From the NCBI GenBank assembly GCA_965229695.1, contig OZ245921.1, positions 2,418,001 to 2,482,000 of the forward strand: a stretch of 64,000 nt of DNA, read 5' to 3'. The DNA comes from JANSYL01 sp965229695. Lineage in GTDB: Bacteria > Pseudomonadota > Alphaproteobacteria > Rhodobacterales > Rhodobacteraceae. A model generated the notes under the pieces. The model worked only from the letters and a program-made list of their open reading frames with translations. It searched no databases and was not told the DNA's origin. Every line of letters begins with the position of its first letter. The stretch's first letter is position 1. This document shows positions 7,971 through 16,163 of the stretch, piece by piece. The translations under genes and the position numbers were made by a program.

Positions 7971-8750
7971 TTAGCTGCCGCTGCCGGGCATCGAAACGGG
8001 CAGTTCTTCCCCAGTTTCCAGCCAAGTTTTCAGGCGCGAGGCGATCAAGACCCAGCCATCGCGGATGTCCTGCATGTCGGGCGGCAGATCGTAATGCTCG
8101 ATGGTCAGGCGCGTGCCGGCGGGCAGCGCGTCGATCAGGTAGACATGGCGGGATGGCATCTCGGCCTCGCCTATGAAATGCGGGTGAAAGCTCATCTCAA
8201 GCCGGTTGGGTCGGTCAGCCTCGATCACCTTGCAGCTTAGCATCGCGGCGCCATCGGGCCTGCGATAGGTCAGGGTTTCGCCGGGCAGCGGCTGACCTTC
8301 GATGCGGGTGTCGAAATAGTAATGCTCGGTAGCATCACCGCTGATCAACGCCTCCCAAAGCGCCTCGGGCGTGGTGCGTATGATGGTTTGATGGACAAAA
8401 TCGGGCGGTTTCACAGCCGTGTCCTGATGGGTCATGGGGGCAGTTCCTTCTAATCGGGATTTCAGGTCGATCACGGCGCGGGCCGCAGGCTTGGCCAGCA
8501 AGGGATCAATCCAGCGATCAATCGCCTCCTGAAGGGGGATGGCGTTGAGATAGTGGTATTTGAACCGCCCCTTCTTGGTCGTGATGATGAGGGACGCATC
8601 CTCCAACACCTTCAAATGCTTCATGACCCCGAACCGGGTCATATCAAGCTGCTCTTGCAGTTCGGTCAGCGTCTGGCCGTCTTTCTCGCGCAGGCTATCG
8701 AGCAGGGACCGGCGGGCTGGGTCGCCCAAGGCTTTGAAAATCGCATCCAT
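7971..8750 (-). CDS. ArsR-type HTH repressor fused to an AHSA1/SRPBCC domain
   Basis: The protein is about 259 residues from ATG 8750, or 269 from GTG 8780. Residues ~1-90 form a winged-helix ArsR domain (MDAIFKALGDPARRSLLD, then a recognition-helix region DMTRFGVMKHLKVLEDASLI and the wing KKGRFKYHYLN). The rest is a complete SRPBCC domain, ending DGWVLIASRLKTWLETGEE like the two downstream proteins. ArsR/AHSA1 pairs are usually adjacent genes; here they are one chain, so the sensor cavity may be built into the repressor. The start at 8750 is preferred because the GTG lies inside a symmetric operator. Its own regulation through that site is inferred. Confidence 0.82.
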   Translation of the reverse strand: MDAIFKALGDPARRSLLDSLREKDGQTLTELQEQLDMTRFGVMKHLKVLEDASLIITTKKGRFKYHYLNAIPLQEAIDRWIDPLLAKPAARAVIDLKSRLEGTAPMTHQDTAVKPPDFVHQTIIRTTPEALWEALISGDATEHYYFDTRIEGQPLPGETLTYRRPDGAAMLSCKVIEADRPNRLEMSFHPHFIGEAEMPSRHVYLIDALPAGTRLTIEHYDLPPDMQDIRDGWVLIASRLKTWLETGEELPVSMPGSGS

Positions 8751-8761
8751 GGGGGTGCTTA

Positions 8762-8799
8762 TATGTGATTCGATAGTCACGTGACAAGATAGTCACATA
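8762..8799. promoter_or_regulatory. Concentric dyad operator between the ArsR fusion gene and the hydrolase
   Basis: TATGTGA (8762-8768) and TCACATA (8793-8799) are inverted repeats sharing their centre (8780/8781) with the perfect palindrome GTCACGTGAC (8776-8785). Fourteen of the 19 half-site positions pair. The GATAGTCAC word is also repeated directly at 8772 and 8788. The site lies between the divergent repressor and hydrolase genes, a classic position for autoregulation and shared control. The binding protein is inferred to be the ArsR fusion. Confidence 0.65.
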
Positions 8800-8869
8800 A
8801 TGAGATGAAAACGCCATTGCACCAAAGGGCGTCGCACGGCAAAACGCCTTGGCAACGGAGGATGACAGC

Positions 8870-9619
8870 ATGGCCGACCCAGCCTATTTGGACACGCCAA
8901 GCGGGCGCCGCTTGGCCTATCACCTGACCGAAGGGCAGGGGCCTTGGGTGGTGTTTCTGGGCGGGCTGCGCTCGGACATGACGGGGACCAAGGCGATCTT
9001 TCTGGAGGATTGGGCCAAGGCGCGGGGTCAGGCGTTTCTGCGGTTCGACTATTCCGGGCATGGCCAAAGCAGCGGCAGCTTCACCGAAGGCTGCATTGGC
9101 GATTGGGCCGAAGATGCCGCCGCCGCGCTTGAGGCGCTGACCGATGGGCCTTTGGTTCTGGTCGGCTCCTCCATGGGGGGGTGGATCAGCCTGTTGATGG
9201 CCAAACGCCGGCCCGAGCGATTGGCGGGGCTGGTCACCATCGCCGCTGCACCCGATTTCACCGAAGACGGCATGTGGGGCAGTTGGTCCGAGGACGAACG
9301 CGCCACGCTGATGGAGACCGGGCAATTGGCCCTGCCCTCGGAATATGGGGAGCCGATGGTGATCACCCGCCGGATGATAGAAGACGGCCGCCATCAGCTT
9401 GTCCTGCGCGACCCGTTGCAGGTTTCGGCCCCGGTTCGGATGCTGCAAGGCACGGCGGATCTGGATGTTGATATGTCCGTCGCCCTGCGTCTGCTCGACC
9501 ATTTGGAGGGGGCGGACATCCGGCTAGAGCTTGTGAAAGGCGCGGATCACCGCTTTTCTGACCCCGCCTGCTTGGCCACGATTTCCCGTGCAATTACTGA
9601 GGTTTTGGCCAAAGCCTAG
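8870..9619 (+). CDS. Alpha/beta hydrolase
   Basis: This 249-residue alpha/beta-hydrolase-fold protein has the oxyanion region VVFLGGLRSDMTG, the nucleophile elbow GSSMGG (Ser at about residue 101), an acid-bearing GTADLDVDM segment and the catalytic-histidine motif GADHRFS. The overall pattern resembles ABHD10-like thioesterases/esterases, but the substrate is unknown. The start at 8870 has GGAGG eight bases upstream; the in-frame ATG at 8849 lacks such a signal. It is transcribed divergently from the ArsR-SRPBCC repressor and may be under its control. Confidence 0.85.
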   Translation: MADPAYLDTPSGRRLAYHLTEGQGPWVVFLGGLRSDMTGTKAIFLEDWAKARGQAFLRFDYSGHGQSSGSFTEGCIGDWAEDAAAALEALTDGPLVLVGSSMGGWISLLMAKRRPERLAGLVTIAAAPDFTEDGMWGSWSEDERATLMETGQLALPSEYGEPMVITRRMIEDGRHQLVLRDPLQVSAPVRMLQGTADLDVDMSVALRLLDHLEGADIRLELVKGADHRFSDPACLATISRAITEVLAKA

Positions 9620-9665
9620 CCGCGCCCCGCGATGATTTCCCGTGCCCCTTTGTAAAAATCTCTTG

Positions 9666-9681
9666 CCGAAACCGGTTTCGG
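9666..9681. promoter_or_regulatory. Perfect 16-bp palindrome, probable LacI-family operator
   Basis: CCGAAACC-GGTTTCGG is a perfect palindrome with a central CG pair, the usual geometry of LacI/GalR-family operators. It lies 30 bases before the LacI-family gene at 9711 that heads the sugar ABC transporter operon. Autoregulation of the whole operon is the simplest reading. No second copy was found in front of the transporter genes. Confidence 0.65.
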
Positions 9682-9710
9682 AAGAAAGTTTCTGAGTCGG
9701 GGAGGCATTT

Positions 9711-10796
9711 ATGAACGGCAATCGGTCCATACCGGGGAACAGATCGCGTGCGACCATCAGCGATGTCGCGAGCGCTCTGGGTCTGACCAAGGGCACGGTC
9801 AGCCGGGCCTTGAATGGCTATCCCGATATCGCCGAGGGCACGCGCCTGAAAGTGCGCCGCACCGCCGACCGGATGGGCTACCGCCCGCTGGCCCAGGCCC
9901 AGGCGATCCGCACCGGGCGCGCCCGCGCTTTGGGGCTGGTGCTAAACGCCGGTGGGCAGAACTCGCACAAACCCTTTCTGACCGATTTCCTCGATGGGAT
10001 TTCCCGCGCAGCCTCGGCCGAAAGCTGGACGCTGACGGTGGCCACCGCAAATGATGAGGCGGATGAGGTCGAAACCCTGGCCCGTCTGGTCGATGAGCGC
10101 AAAGTCGATGGCTTCATCCTGCCGCGCGCCAAAACCCGCGATCCGCGCGTTGATCTGCTGCGCGACCGCGATGTCCCCTTCATCCTCTATGGCCGCACCG
10201 AAAATCCGACCGGCTGCGCCTGGTTCGACATCGCGGGCGAAGATGCGATCCGCGACGCGGTGATCCGGCTTGCCCGCCAGGGTCATCAGCGCATTGCCTT
10301 CATCAACGGGGCCGAGCGCTATTACTACTCCAAACTGCGCCACCAAGGGTTCCTGGATGGTCTGACCGCCGCCGGTCTGCCCCATGACCCTGAGCTGATT
10401 GGCCAAGGGGCCGTTTCGATGCCGCAGGGCCAGGTGGCCGCCTTGGCGCTGCTCGACCTGCCGAACCCGCCCACGGCCATTGTCTGCGCGTTGGACCTGG
10501 CCGCGCTGGGGGCCTATCGCGCCGCCGATCAGGCCGGGCGCGTTGTGGGCAAGGATTTGGCGCTGATCGCCTATGACGGCATCCCCGAAGCTGCGACCGC
10601 TGATCCGCCGCTGACCACCTTTGCCGTCGATAACCGCGCCGCAGGCCGCCGCTTGGCCGAAATGCTGATTGCACGCATTCGCGGTGCCGCGCCCGAAGAT
10701 TTGCGCATGACCGTGCCCGCGACGCTGATCGCGCGCGCCTCGGACCAGTTTACCCTTGCGATACCGGGCACAGACCCGGCCCGCGAACTTGCCTGA
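9711..10796 (+). CDS. LacI-family transcriptional regulator of the sugar ABC operon
   Basis: This 361-residue regulator has an N-terminal LacI helix-turn-helix (TISDVASALGLTKGTVSRALNG, residues ~10-32), the hinge-helix region (YRPLAQAQAIRTGR) and a periplasmic-binding-protein-like effector domain (LGLVLNAGGQNSHKPFLTDFLDGI onwards). It is the first gene of a LacI-SBP-permease-permease-hydrolase-ATPase cluster, so it probably senses the transported glycoside or a derivative. The palindrome at 9666-9681 is the likely operator. The layout resembles alpha-glucoside agl clusters, although the hydrolase in this operon is of another family. Confidence 0.92.
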   Translation: MNGNRSIPGNRSRATISDVASALGLTKGTVSRALNGYPDIAEGTRLKVRRTADRMGYRPLAQAQAIRTGRARALGLVLNAGGQNSHKPFLTDFLDGISRAASAESWTLTVATANDEADEVETLARLVDERKVDGFILPRAKTRDPRVDLLRDRDVPFILYGRTENPTGCAWFDIAGEDAIRDAVIRLARQGHQRIAFINGAERYYYSKLRHQGFLDGLTAAGLPHDPELIGQGAVSMPQGQVAALALLDLPNPPTAIVCALDLAALGAYRAADQAGRVVGKDLALIAYDGIPEAATADPPLTTFAVDNRAAGRRLAEMLIARIRGAAPEDLRMTVPATLIARASDQFTLAIPGTDPARELA

Positions 10797-10822
10797 CTAA
10801 ACCACCAACGGGAGGAACTTTT

Positions 10823-12178
10823 ATGTTGGTAAAAACCCCTGGACGCTTGGCGCTGATGGCCGCAGCCTCGACGCTGGCCTTCGTATCGGTCGCCCAAGCG
10901 CAAGAGACGATCCGCTTCTGGACGACCGAAGAACAGCCCGAGCGCCTGGCGCGGCAGGAAGCCATGGCCGCCGACTTCACCGCCGAAACCGGCATCGAGG
11001 TTGAGGTGATCCCGGTCTCTGAAAACGATCTGGGCACGCGCGCCACCGCCGCCTTTGCCGCCGGTGACCTGCCCGATGTGGTTTATCACACGCTGCAATT
11101 TGCCCTGCCTTGGGCCGAAGCCGGTATTCTGGATACCGATGCCGCGACCGATGTGATCGAAAACCTGGGCGAAGACACCTTTGCCCCTGGCGCACTTGAA
11201 ATGGCGGCGACCGAAGATGGCTATGCCTCGGTTCCGGTGGATGGCTGGACCCAGATGCTGGTCTATCGCGCCGATCTGTTTGAAGAGGCCGGGCTCGAGC
11301 CGCCCAACACCTATGAAAACGTGTTGGCCGCCGTCGAAGCGCTGCACAACCCGCCCGAGATGTTTGGGTTTGTCGCCGCCACCAAGGTGGATGAAAACTT
11401 CATGTCTCAGGTGCTCGAGCATGTCTTCCTGGCCAATGGCGTGTCGCCGGTGGATGATGACGGTTTTGCCGAGCTTGACGTAGAGGCCACGACCGAGGTT
11501 CTGGAATTCTACGCCGCCATCACCGAAGCCTCCCCCGATGGGGAACTGTTCTGGCAGCAGTCGCGTGAGCTTTACTTTGCGGGTCGCGCGGCAATGATCA
11601 TCTGGTCGCCCTTCATCCTCGATGAACTGGCCGGTCTGCGCGACAGCGCCCCGCCGACCATCACCGACGATCCGACCAGCTCGGAGCTGGCCAGCCGCAC
11701 CGGCGTTGTGACCAACTTTGCCGGTCCCTCGAACCCCGATGGCGCAGCCTGGGGCGATGTGCGCTACTTCGGTATCACCGCGGATGCGGAAACCGATGCG
11801 GCGATGGAGTTTGTCGAATACTCGATGAACCAGGGCTACACCGCCACGCTGGCCATCGCGCCGGAAGGCAAGTTCCCGGTCCGTCGCGGCACCGAAGACA
11901 ACCCGACCGCCTTTGCAGATGCTTGGGCGCAGCTGGATGTCGGTGTCGACCGTCGCGCACCTTTGGGTGACCTCTACCCGCAGGAGATGATCGATGAGAT
12001 CGTTGGCGGTCTGGATGTGGCCCAGCGTTGGGGTGTGTCCGAGGGTCAGCTGGCGCTCGCCTCGCGCATCATCAACAGCCAGATCATCAACCGCCTGGTG
12101 CGGGAATACATGGATGGCGTGCGTGATGCCGAAGCCACCGTGGCACTGATGAACGAAGAACTGGCGCGGATCGAGTAA
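10823..12178 (+). CDS. Sugar ABC transporter substrate-binding protein (family 1)
   Basis: This 451-residue periplasmic protein starts with a clear signal peptide (LALMAAASTLAFVSVAQA, cleavage near residue 27). The mature part begins QETIRFWTTEEQPERLARQ and has the family 1 binding-protein pattern, including EVEVIPVSENDLGTRATAAFAAGDLPDVVY and a WTQMLVYRADLF segment. It would capture a carbohydrate and deliver it to the two permeases encoded downstream. GGGAGG stands about 9 bases before ATG 10823. A stem-loop follows the gene, which often keeps binding-protein mRNA abundant relative to permease mRNA. Confidence 0.93.
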   Translation: MLVKTPGRLALMAAASTLAFVSVAQAQETIRFWTTEEQPERLARQEAMAADFTAETGIEVEVIPVSENDLGTRATAAFAAGDLPDVVYHTLQFALPWAEAGILDTDAATDVIENLGEDTFAPGALEMAATEDGYASVPVDGWTQMLVYRADLFEEAGLEPPNTYENVLAAVEALHNPPEMFGFVAATKVDENFMSQVLEHVFLANGVSPVDDDGFAELDVEATTEVLEFYAAITEASPDGELFWQQSRELYFAGRAAMIIWSPFILDELAGLRDSAPPTITDDPTSSELASRTGVVTNFAGPSNPDGAAWGDVRYFGITADAETDAAMEFVEYSMNQGYTATLAIAPEGKFPVRRGTEDNPTAFADAWAQLDVGVDRRAPLGDLYPQEMIDEIVGGLDVAQRWGVSEGQLALASRIINSQIINRLVREYMDGVRDAEATVALMNEELARIE

Positions 12179-12190
12179 TCCCGCCGATTG

Positions 12191-12217
12191 CCCTGGGGCC
12201 GCGACCCGGCCCCAGGG
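12191..12217 (+). terminator. Stem-loop between binding-protein and permease genes
   Basis: CCCTGGGGCC and GGCCCCAGGG form a 10-bp GC stem around a 7-base loop, 13 bases after the binding-protein stop. No T run follows, so it more likely stabilises the upstream mRNA or partly attenuates transcription, as seen after many binding-protein genes. Confidence 0.6.
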
Positions 12218-12245
12218 ACCCTCTGACTTGCCAGGAGTTCCGCTG

Positions 12246-13484
12246 ATGAGCACCGCCGTCCCCCCAAAGGGCACGGGGCCACTGGCGCGCCGCGAAGCGC
12301 GTTTGGCCTGGGGCCTGCTACTGCCCACTTTGACAGCCGTGATGCTGGTGGTTTTGCTACCGCTCCTGGCGATCTTTTGGATCAGTTTCAAACCCATCGA
12401 ATTGGGCGATCTGCGCGCCGCGGCCCCGGTGGCCCGCGAAGATTTGCGCGACGCTGACGAAGCCAACCCGTTCCTGCGCTATCGGGTGCGCAATTCCAGC
12501 CAGGAAAGCCCGGTTCTGGATGTGCGCCTGACCGACACGATCCCGGCGGGCGTGATCCTGGGCGCGCTGCCTGAGATTTGTGAGGTTTCGGGCGATCAGC
12601 TGACCTGTATCGTTGGCGATCTGCAGGGCGGCGACCGGCTGACGCTGGAAATCCCCGTGACGCTGGATGGCGATCTGGAAGCGCTGGAAGACGCGCTGGA
12701 GGATGCCACACCGGTTGAGATCACGGGCCGGGGCGAAAACGTCCTGACCAATGATGAATTTACCTTGGAAAACTTCGTCTCGGTCTTTGACGGGCGCGAG
12801 TTTGGCGCGGTGCTATGGGCGACGGTTTTCTACACCGTGGTCGGCACCATCGGCGCGCTTTTGGTGGGGCTGTTTGCAGCGCTGCTGTTGAACAAAAGCT
12901 TTCGGGGCCAAGGGATTTTGCGGGGGCTTTACCTGTTTCCCTATGTCGCCCCGGTGATCGCGGTCGCGTTTTCCTGGATCATCCTGTTCGATCCGTTTTC
13001 GGGCTCGATCAACGCGCTTTTGATCCAGATGGGTGTGACGGATAGTTCGATCAATTTCTTCGGCGAACGACCGCTGGCGTTGATCATGGTGACAGTCTTT
13101 GAGATCTGGCGCTATTTCCCGCTGAGCTTCCTGTTCATCTTGGCGCGGATGCAGTCGATCGATACCGATATGTATGAGGCGGCGGATGTGGATGGGGCTT
13201 CTCCCTTCCAGAAATTCCGCTATCTCAGCCTGCCGATGTTGATGGGGATTTTGAGCGTGCTCTTCCTGCTGCGCTTCATTTGGACCTTCAACAAGTTCGA
13301 CGACATCTTCCTGCTGACGGGCGGCAACGCCGGGACGCGGACCTTGACGGTGAACGTCTATGAGCAAGCCTTTGCGCTGTCGAATATCGGTGCAGGCGCG
13401 GCGGTGGCCGTGGTGATCCTGTGCTGTCTGCTGGCGTTTTCCTGGTTCTTCTTCCGCTTCATGTCGAAGGAGGAGGGGCTGTGA
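12246..13484 (+). CDS. Sugar ABC permease (MalF type) with an inserted DUF11-like ectodomain
   Basis: This 412-residue permease opens with one membrane helix (residues ~21-46). An extracytoplasmic insertion of about 120 residues follows before the remaining five helices. Within it, residues ~78-142 read like a DUF11/Ig-type beta domain: LTDTIPAGVILGALPEICEV, then LTCIVGDLQGGDRLTLEIPVTL, with cysteines at about 112 and 121. The C-terminal half is a normal permease core with the EAA loop (EAADVDGASPFQKFRYLSLP). E. coli MalF has an unrelated-position P2 loop that contacts the binding protein, so a similar contact role is plausible. The start at 12246 has AGGAG nine bases upstream. Confidence 0.88.
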   Translation: MSTAVPPKGTGPLARREARLAWGLLLPTLTAVMLVVLLPLLAIFWISFKPIELGDLRAAAPVAREDLRDADEANPFLRYRVRNSSQESPVLDVRLTDTIPAGVILGALPEICEVSGDQLTCIVGDLQGGDRLTLEIPVTLDGDLEALEDALEDATPVEITGRGENVLTNDEFTLENFVSVFDGREFGAVLWATVFYTVVGTIGALLVGLFAALLLNKSFRGQGILRGLYLFPYVAPVIAVAFSWIILFDPFSGSINALLIQMGVTDSSINFFGERPLALIMVTVFEIWRYFPLSFLFILARMQSIDTDMYEAADVDGASPFQKFRYLSLPMLMGILSVLFLLRFIWTFNKFDDIFLLTGGNAGTRTLTVNVYEQAFALSNIGAGAAVAVVILCCLLAFSWFFFRFMSKEEGL

Positions 13485-13577
13485 GCGATTTTGCGAAGCA
13501 AATGAAACGTCCCATGGGCGTGGCAAGTGAAGCGCGGGTGGCCGCCTTTGGTGGTCTCGCTGCCTTCGGCATCGACC

Positions 13578-13637
13578 GGGCGGGGGGCTGTCTGCCCCCC
13601 GCACCCCCCGAGGATATTTTTGAAACAGAGAAGGGGA
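13578..13637 (+). repeat. Dispersed intergenic hairpin element, copy A
   Basis: GCGGGGGGC-TGTCT-GCCCCCCGC is followed by a CCCCCGAGGATATTTTTG block and then AAACAGAGAAGGGGA. Copy B at 47881-47942 has the same loop and tail, with compensating changes in the stem. The AGAAGGGG end lies seven to eight bases before the next gene's ATG and serves as its ribosome-binding site. The preceding 90 bases after the MalF-type gene hold no convincing gene. Confidence 0.75.
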
Positions 13638-13644
13638 CGGGCGC

Positions 13645-14859
13645 ATGAGGACGCTTTGGTACGGATATGTGACCGGCCCGGTCCTGGGTGTGTTATGGGC
13701 CTTTGTGGCCGCGACCACCTTGGCGGTGCTGCTGAGCTTTATGACCGGGGATGCGTTCCGGCCGGGGCTTTGGGGATCGGTGGCTTTGGGCGCGTTGACC
13801 GGGGTTGTGGCTTTGGAAAACGCGCAGCGCTGGCTTTTGGCGGCGGGTGTCTCGGTTCTGGCGGTGGCGTTAAGCTTCACCGGGTTCAGCCCGATCCATG
13901 TGGCGGGTGACGTTGGCATGGGCGGGCATTTGGCCGCCGGGATCGGCTTTGGCCTGGCCTTGGTGTTGCCGGTCGCCAAGATGGTCGAAGGCTGTCCGCG
14001 CGCGGAACTGAACCGCCATGAATGGGAGGAGGCGGTGATCCGGTTCCTGACCGGCTTTGGCTATGTGTTTTTCACCGCCGCTGTTGCCATTCCGTTTTAC
14101 GTGATGGTGATGACCAGCTTGAAGACCCAAGGCGAGTTGATTGCCAACCCGCTGGATTTCTCGATCGATCTGAGCCAGGGCTGGGCGCTGTTCCGGTCTT
14201 ATGAAGAGCTGTTCCGCGATTTCAACTTCGGCGGCTACATGTGGACCTCGTTCTACATCTCGGTGCTGACGGTCTTTATCACGCTGCTTTTCTCGGTGCC
14301 CGGGGCTTATGCGGTCGCGCGGCTTAGGTTCAAAGGGCAGAAAGGGTTGAGCCGGTCGATCCTCTTGATCTATATGGTGCCGATGATCGTTTTGGCGCTG
14401 CCGATCTATATCGCCTTTTCGATGACGGGGCTGCGCAACTCGATCCTGGGGATTGTGATGATCTATCCGGTCACGACGATCCCCGTGGCGCTCTACATGT
14501 TGCAGGGCTATTTCCGCGGCTTGCCAGCGGAGGTTGAGGAAGCGGGCCTGATGGACGGTCTGAACCGGTTGCAGGTGATTTGGAAAATCACCTTGCCGCT
14601 CAGCCTGCCGGCGCTGGCTTCGGTGTCGCTTTATGTCTTCATGATCGCCTGGAACGAGTTCCTCTTGGCCTTCATGCTTTTGGACGATCCGTCGAAATTC
14701 ACCCTGACGCGCGGCATCGCCTCGCTCAACTCCTCCGAGATCCCGCGCCAGCATCTGATGGCGGGCGCTGTGATCGCGACCGTGCCGGTGATGGCGCTGT
14801 TCCTGGGGCTTGAGAAATTCATGACCCGTGGCCTGACAGCAGGATCGGTGAAGGGATGA
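13645..14859 (+). CDS. Sugar ABC permease (MalG type) with an extra N-terminal membrane module
   Basis: This 404-residue permease has a standard C-terminal MalG-type core of about 275 residues, with six helices and the EAA loop EEAGLMDGLNRLQVIWKITLP. In front of it lies an unusual module of about 125 residues with roughly four hydrophobic segments (residues ~10-32, ~42-58, ~62-80, ~92-112). A short cytoplasmic linker (ELNRHEWEEAVIRF) connects the two. The extension is absent from ordinary MalG proteins of about 280 residues. Its ATG uses the ribosome-binding site within repeat A. The stop overlaps the following hydrolase start by four bases. Confidence 0.9.
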   Translation: MRTLWYGYVTGPVLGVLWAFVAATTLAVLLSFMTGDAFRPGLWGSVALGALTGVVALENAQRWLLAAGVSVLAVALSFTGFSPIHVAGDVGMGGHLAAGIGFGLALVLPVAKMVEGCPRAELNRHEWEEAVIRFLTGFGYVFFTAAVAIPFYVMVMTSLKTQGELIANPLDFSIDLSQGWALFRSYEELFRDFNFGGYMWTSFYISVLTVFITLLFSVPGAYAVARLRFKGQKGLSRSILLIYMVPMIVLALPIYIAFSMTGLRNSILGIVMIYPVTTIPVALYMLQGYFRGLPAEVEEAGLMDGLNRLQVIWKITLPLSLPALASVSLYVFMIAWNEFLLAFMLLDDPSKFTLTRGIASLNSSEIPRQHLMAGAVIATVPVMALFLGLEKFMTRGLTAGSVKG

Positions 14860-16160
14860 GCAGCATGGAAAAAATCGAAGCGGCCCCTTTGGATGAAGAG
14901 GCACGGCGCATCCTGCGATTGAACGATAAGGGTGGCTATACCGTGCCCACGGCGGGGCTTTACCCCTATCAATGGAACTGGGACAGCGCCTTTGCGGGCT
15001 TGGGGTTTGCGGCCTTTGATATCGACCGCGCCTGGACCGAGATCGAAACGCTGTTTTCAGGCCAATGGGGCAATGGGATGGTGCCGCATATCCTGTTCCA
15101 CCGCATCGATCCGGGCTACTTCCCCGGCGCCGATGTCTGGGGGACCGAGGCGGCGGTGGGGCGGGGCGATTGCCCGGTGCCATCCTCGGGCGTCAGCCAG
15201 CCGCCGGTCGCGGCCTCCTTGGCGTGGCGCATCTATGAAGCGGATCCCGTGGCGGGGCTGGAGCGGCTGCGGGCGCTTTTTCCCAAGCTTTTGGCCTATC
15301 ATCGTTGGATCATCGCGGCGCGGGCGGAAACCGGGGCGGTGGTGGTGACCCATCCGTGGGAATCCGGTCGCGATAATGCCCCGGATTGGGATGAGGCGAT
15401 GGCCGGGATCGACCCGAGCGGGGTGGCGCCTTACACGCGCCGCGACACCGGCCATGTTGATCCGCGCATGCGCCCGACCAAAGAGGATTACGATCGCTAT
15501 ATCTGGCTGGTCGAATTTGGCCGGGCGCGGGGATGGGACGATGCGGCGATTGCCGCCGAAAGCCCGTTCCGCGTGGCCGACCCGACCATGACCTTCACCG
15601 CCCTGCGCGCCACGCGCGATCTGGCGAAGGCGGCTGAGGTTTTGGGCGAGGCAGGTGATGAGATCGCGGGCTGGGTCGCCCATCTCGAAACCGGGGCCGA
15701 GATGCTCTGGAACCCCGAAACCGGGGCCTATGACAGCCGCAATCTACGCACAGGGAATTTCTCGGGCACGGTGTCGAACGCCTCGTTCCTCTGCTGGTGG
15801 GCGGGGCTCGAGGCCCAGGCCGCGCGGGCGACGCTGGGCACGATTTTGGATCGCACCAAATATGCCCTGCCCAGCTATGACCCCGAGGGGCACAAGTTCG
15901 ACAGTTTGCGCTACTGGCGCGGGCCGGTTTGGGCGGTGATGAACTTCATGGCTGGGACCGGTATGGCCGAAATGGGCCTGATGGCCGAAGCCGCGCGGGT
16001 GCGGGGCGATACCGCCCGCGTCATCGCGGAAAACGGATTTGCAGAATATTTTGACCCGCTCGACGGCACCCCCGCGGGCGGCGCAACTTTCACTTGGACA
16101 TCGGCAGTGTGGTTGGCTTGGGCCAGCCCCTCGGCCGGGTCTTACGGGGCGGAGGGATAA
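14856..16160 (+). CDS. GH63-type glycoside hydrolase, mannosyl/glucosylglycerate hydrolase-like
   Basis: This 434-residue cytoplasmic enzyme has no signal peptide. It has an (alpha/alpha)6-barrel glycosidase pattern: YPYQWNWDSAFAGLG, GQWGNGMVPHILFH, the SGVSQPPVAAS segment, HPWESGRDNAPDWD, and RYWRGPVWAVMNF near the end. These match mannosylglycerate/glucosylglycerate hydrolases and other MGH1-like GH63 enzymes. Being inside the transporter operon, overlapping the permease gene by four bases, it probably hydrolyses the imported glycoside. A compatible solute such as glucosylglycerate is the best guess, by family only. Related trehalase-like specificities cannot be excluded. Confidence 0.82.
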   Translation: MSSMEKIEAAPLDEEARRILRLNDKGGYTVPTAGLYPYQWNWDSAFAGLGFAAFDIDRAWTEIETLFSGQWGNGMVPHILFHRIDPGYFPGADVWGTEAAVGRGDCPVPSSGVSQPPVAASLAWRIYEADPVAGLERLRALFPKLLAYHRWIIAARAETGAVVVTHPWESGRDNAPDWDEAMAGIDPSGVAPYTRRDTGHVDPRMRPTKEDYDRYIWLVEFGRARGWDDAAIAAESPFRVADPTMTFTALRATRDLAKAAEVLGEAGDEIAGWVAHLETGAEMLWNPETGAYDSRNLRTGNFSGTVSNASFLCWWAGLEAQAARATLGTILDRTKYALPSYDPEGHKFDSLRYWRGPVWAVMNFMAGTGMAEMGLMAEAARVRGDTARVIAENGFAEYFDPLDGTPAGGATFTWTSAVWLAWASPSAGSYGAEG

Positions 16161-16163
16161 ACC

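Noticed and set aside
10571..12466. Open frame of about 631 codons antisense to the sugar binding-protein gene
   Set aside because: The opposite strand has a complete signal peptide and binding-protein pattern; the antisense translation is low-complexity and gene-like signals are absent.
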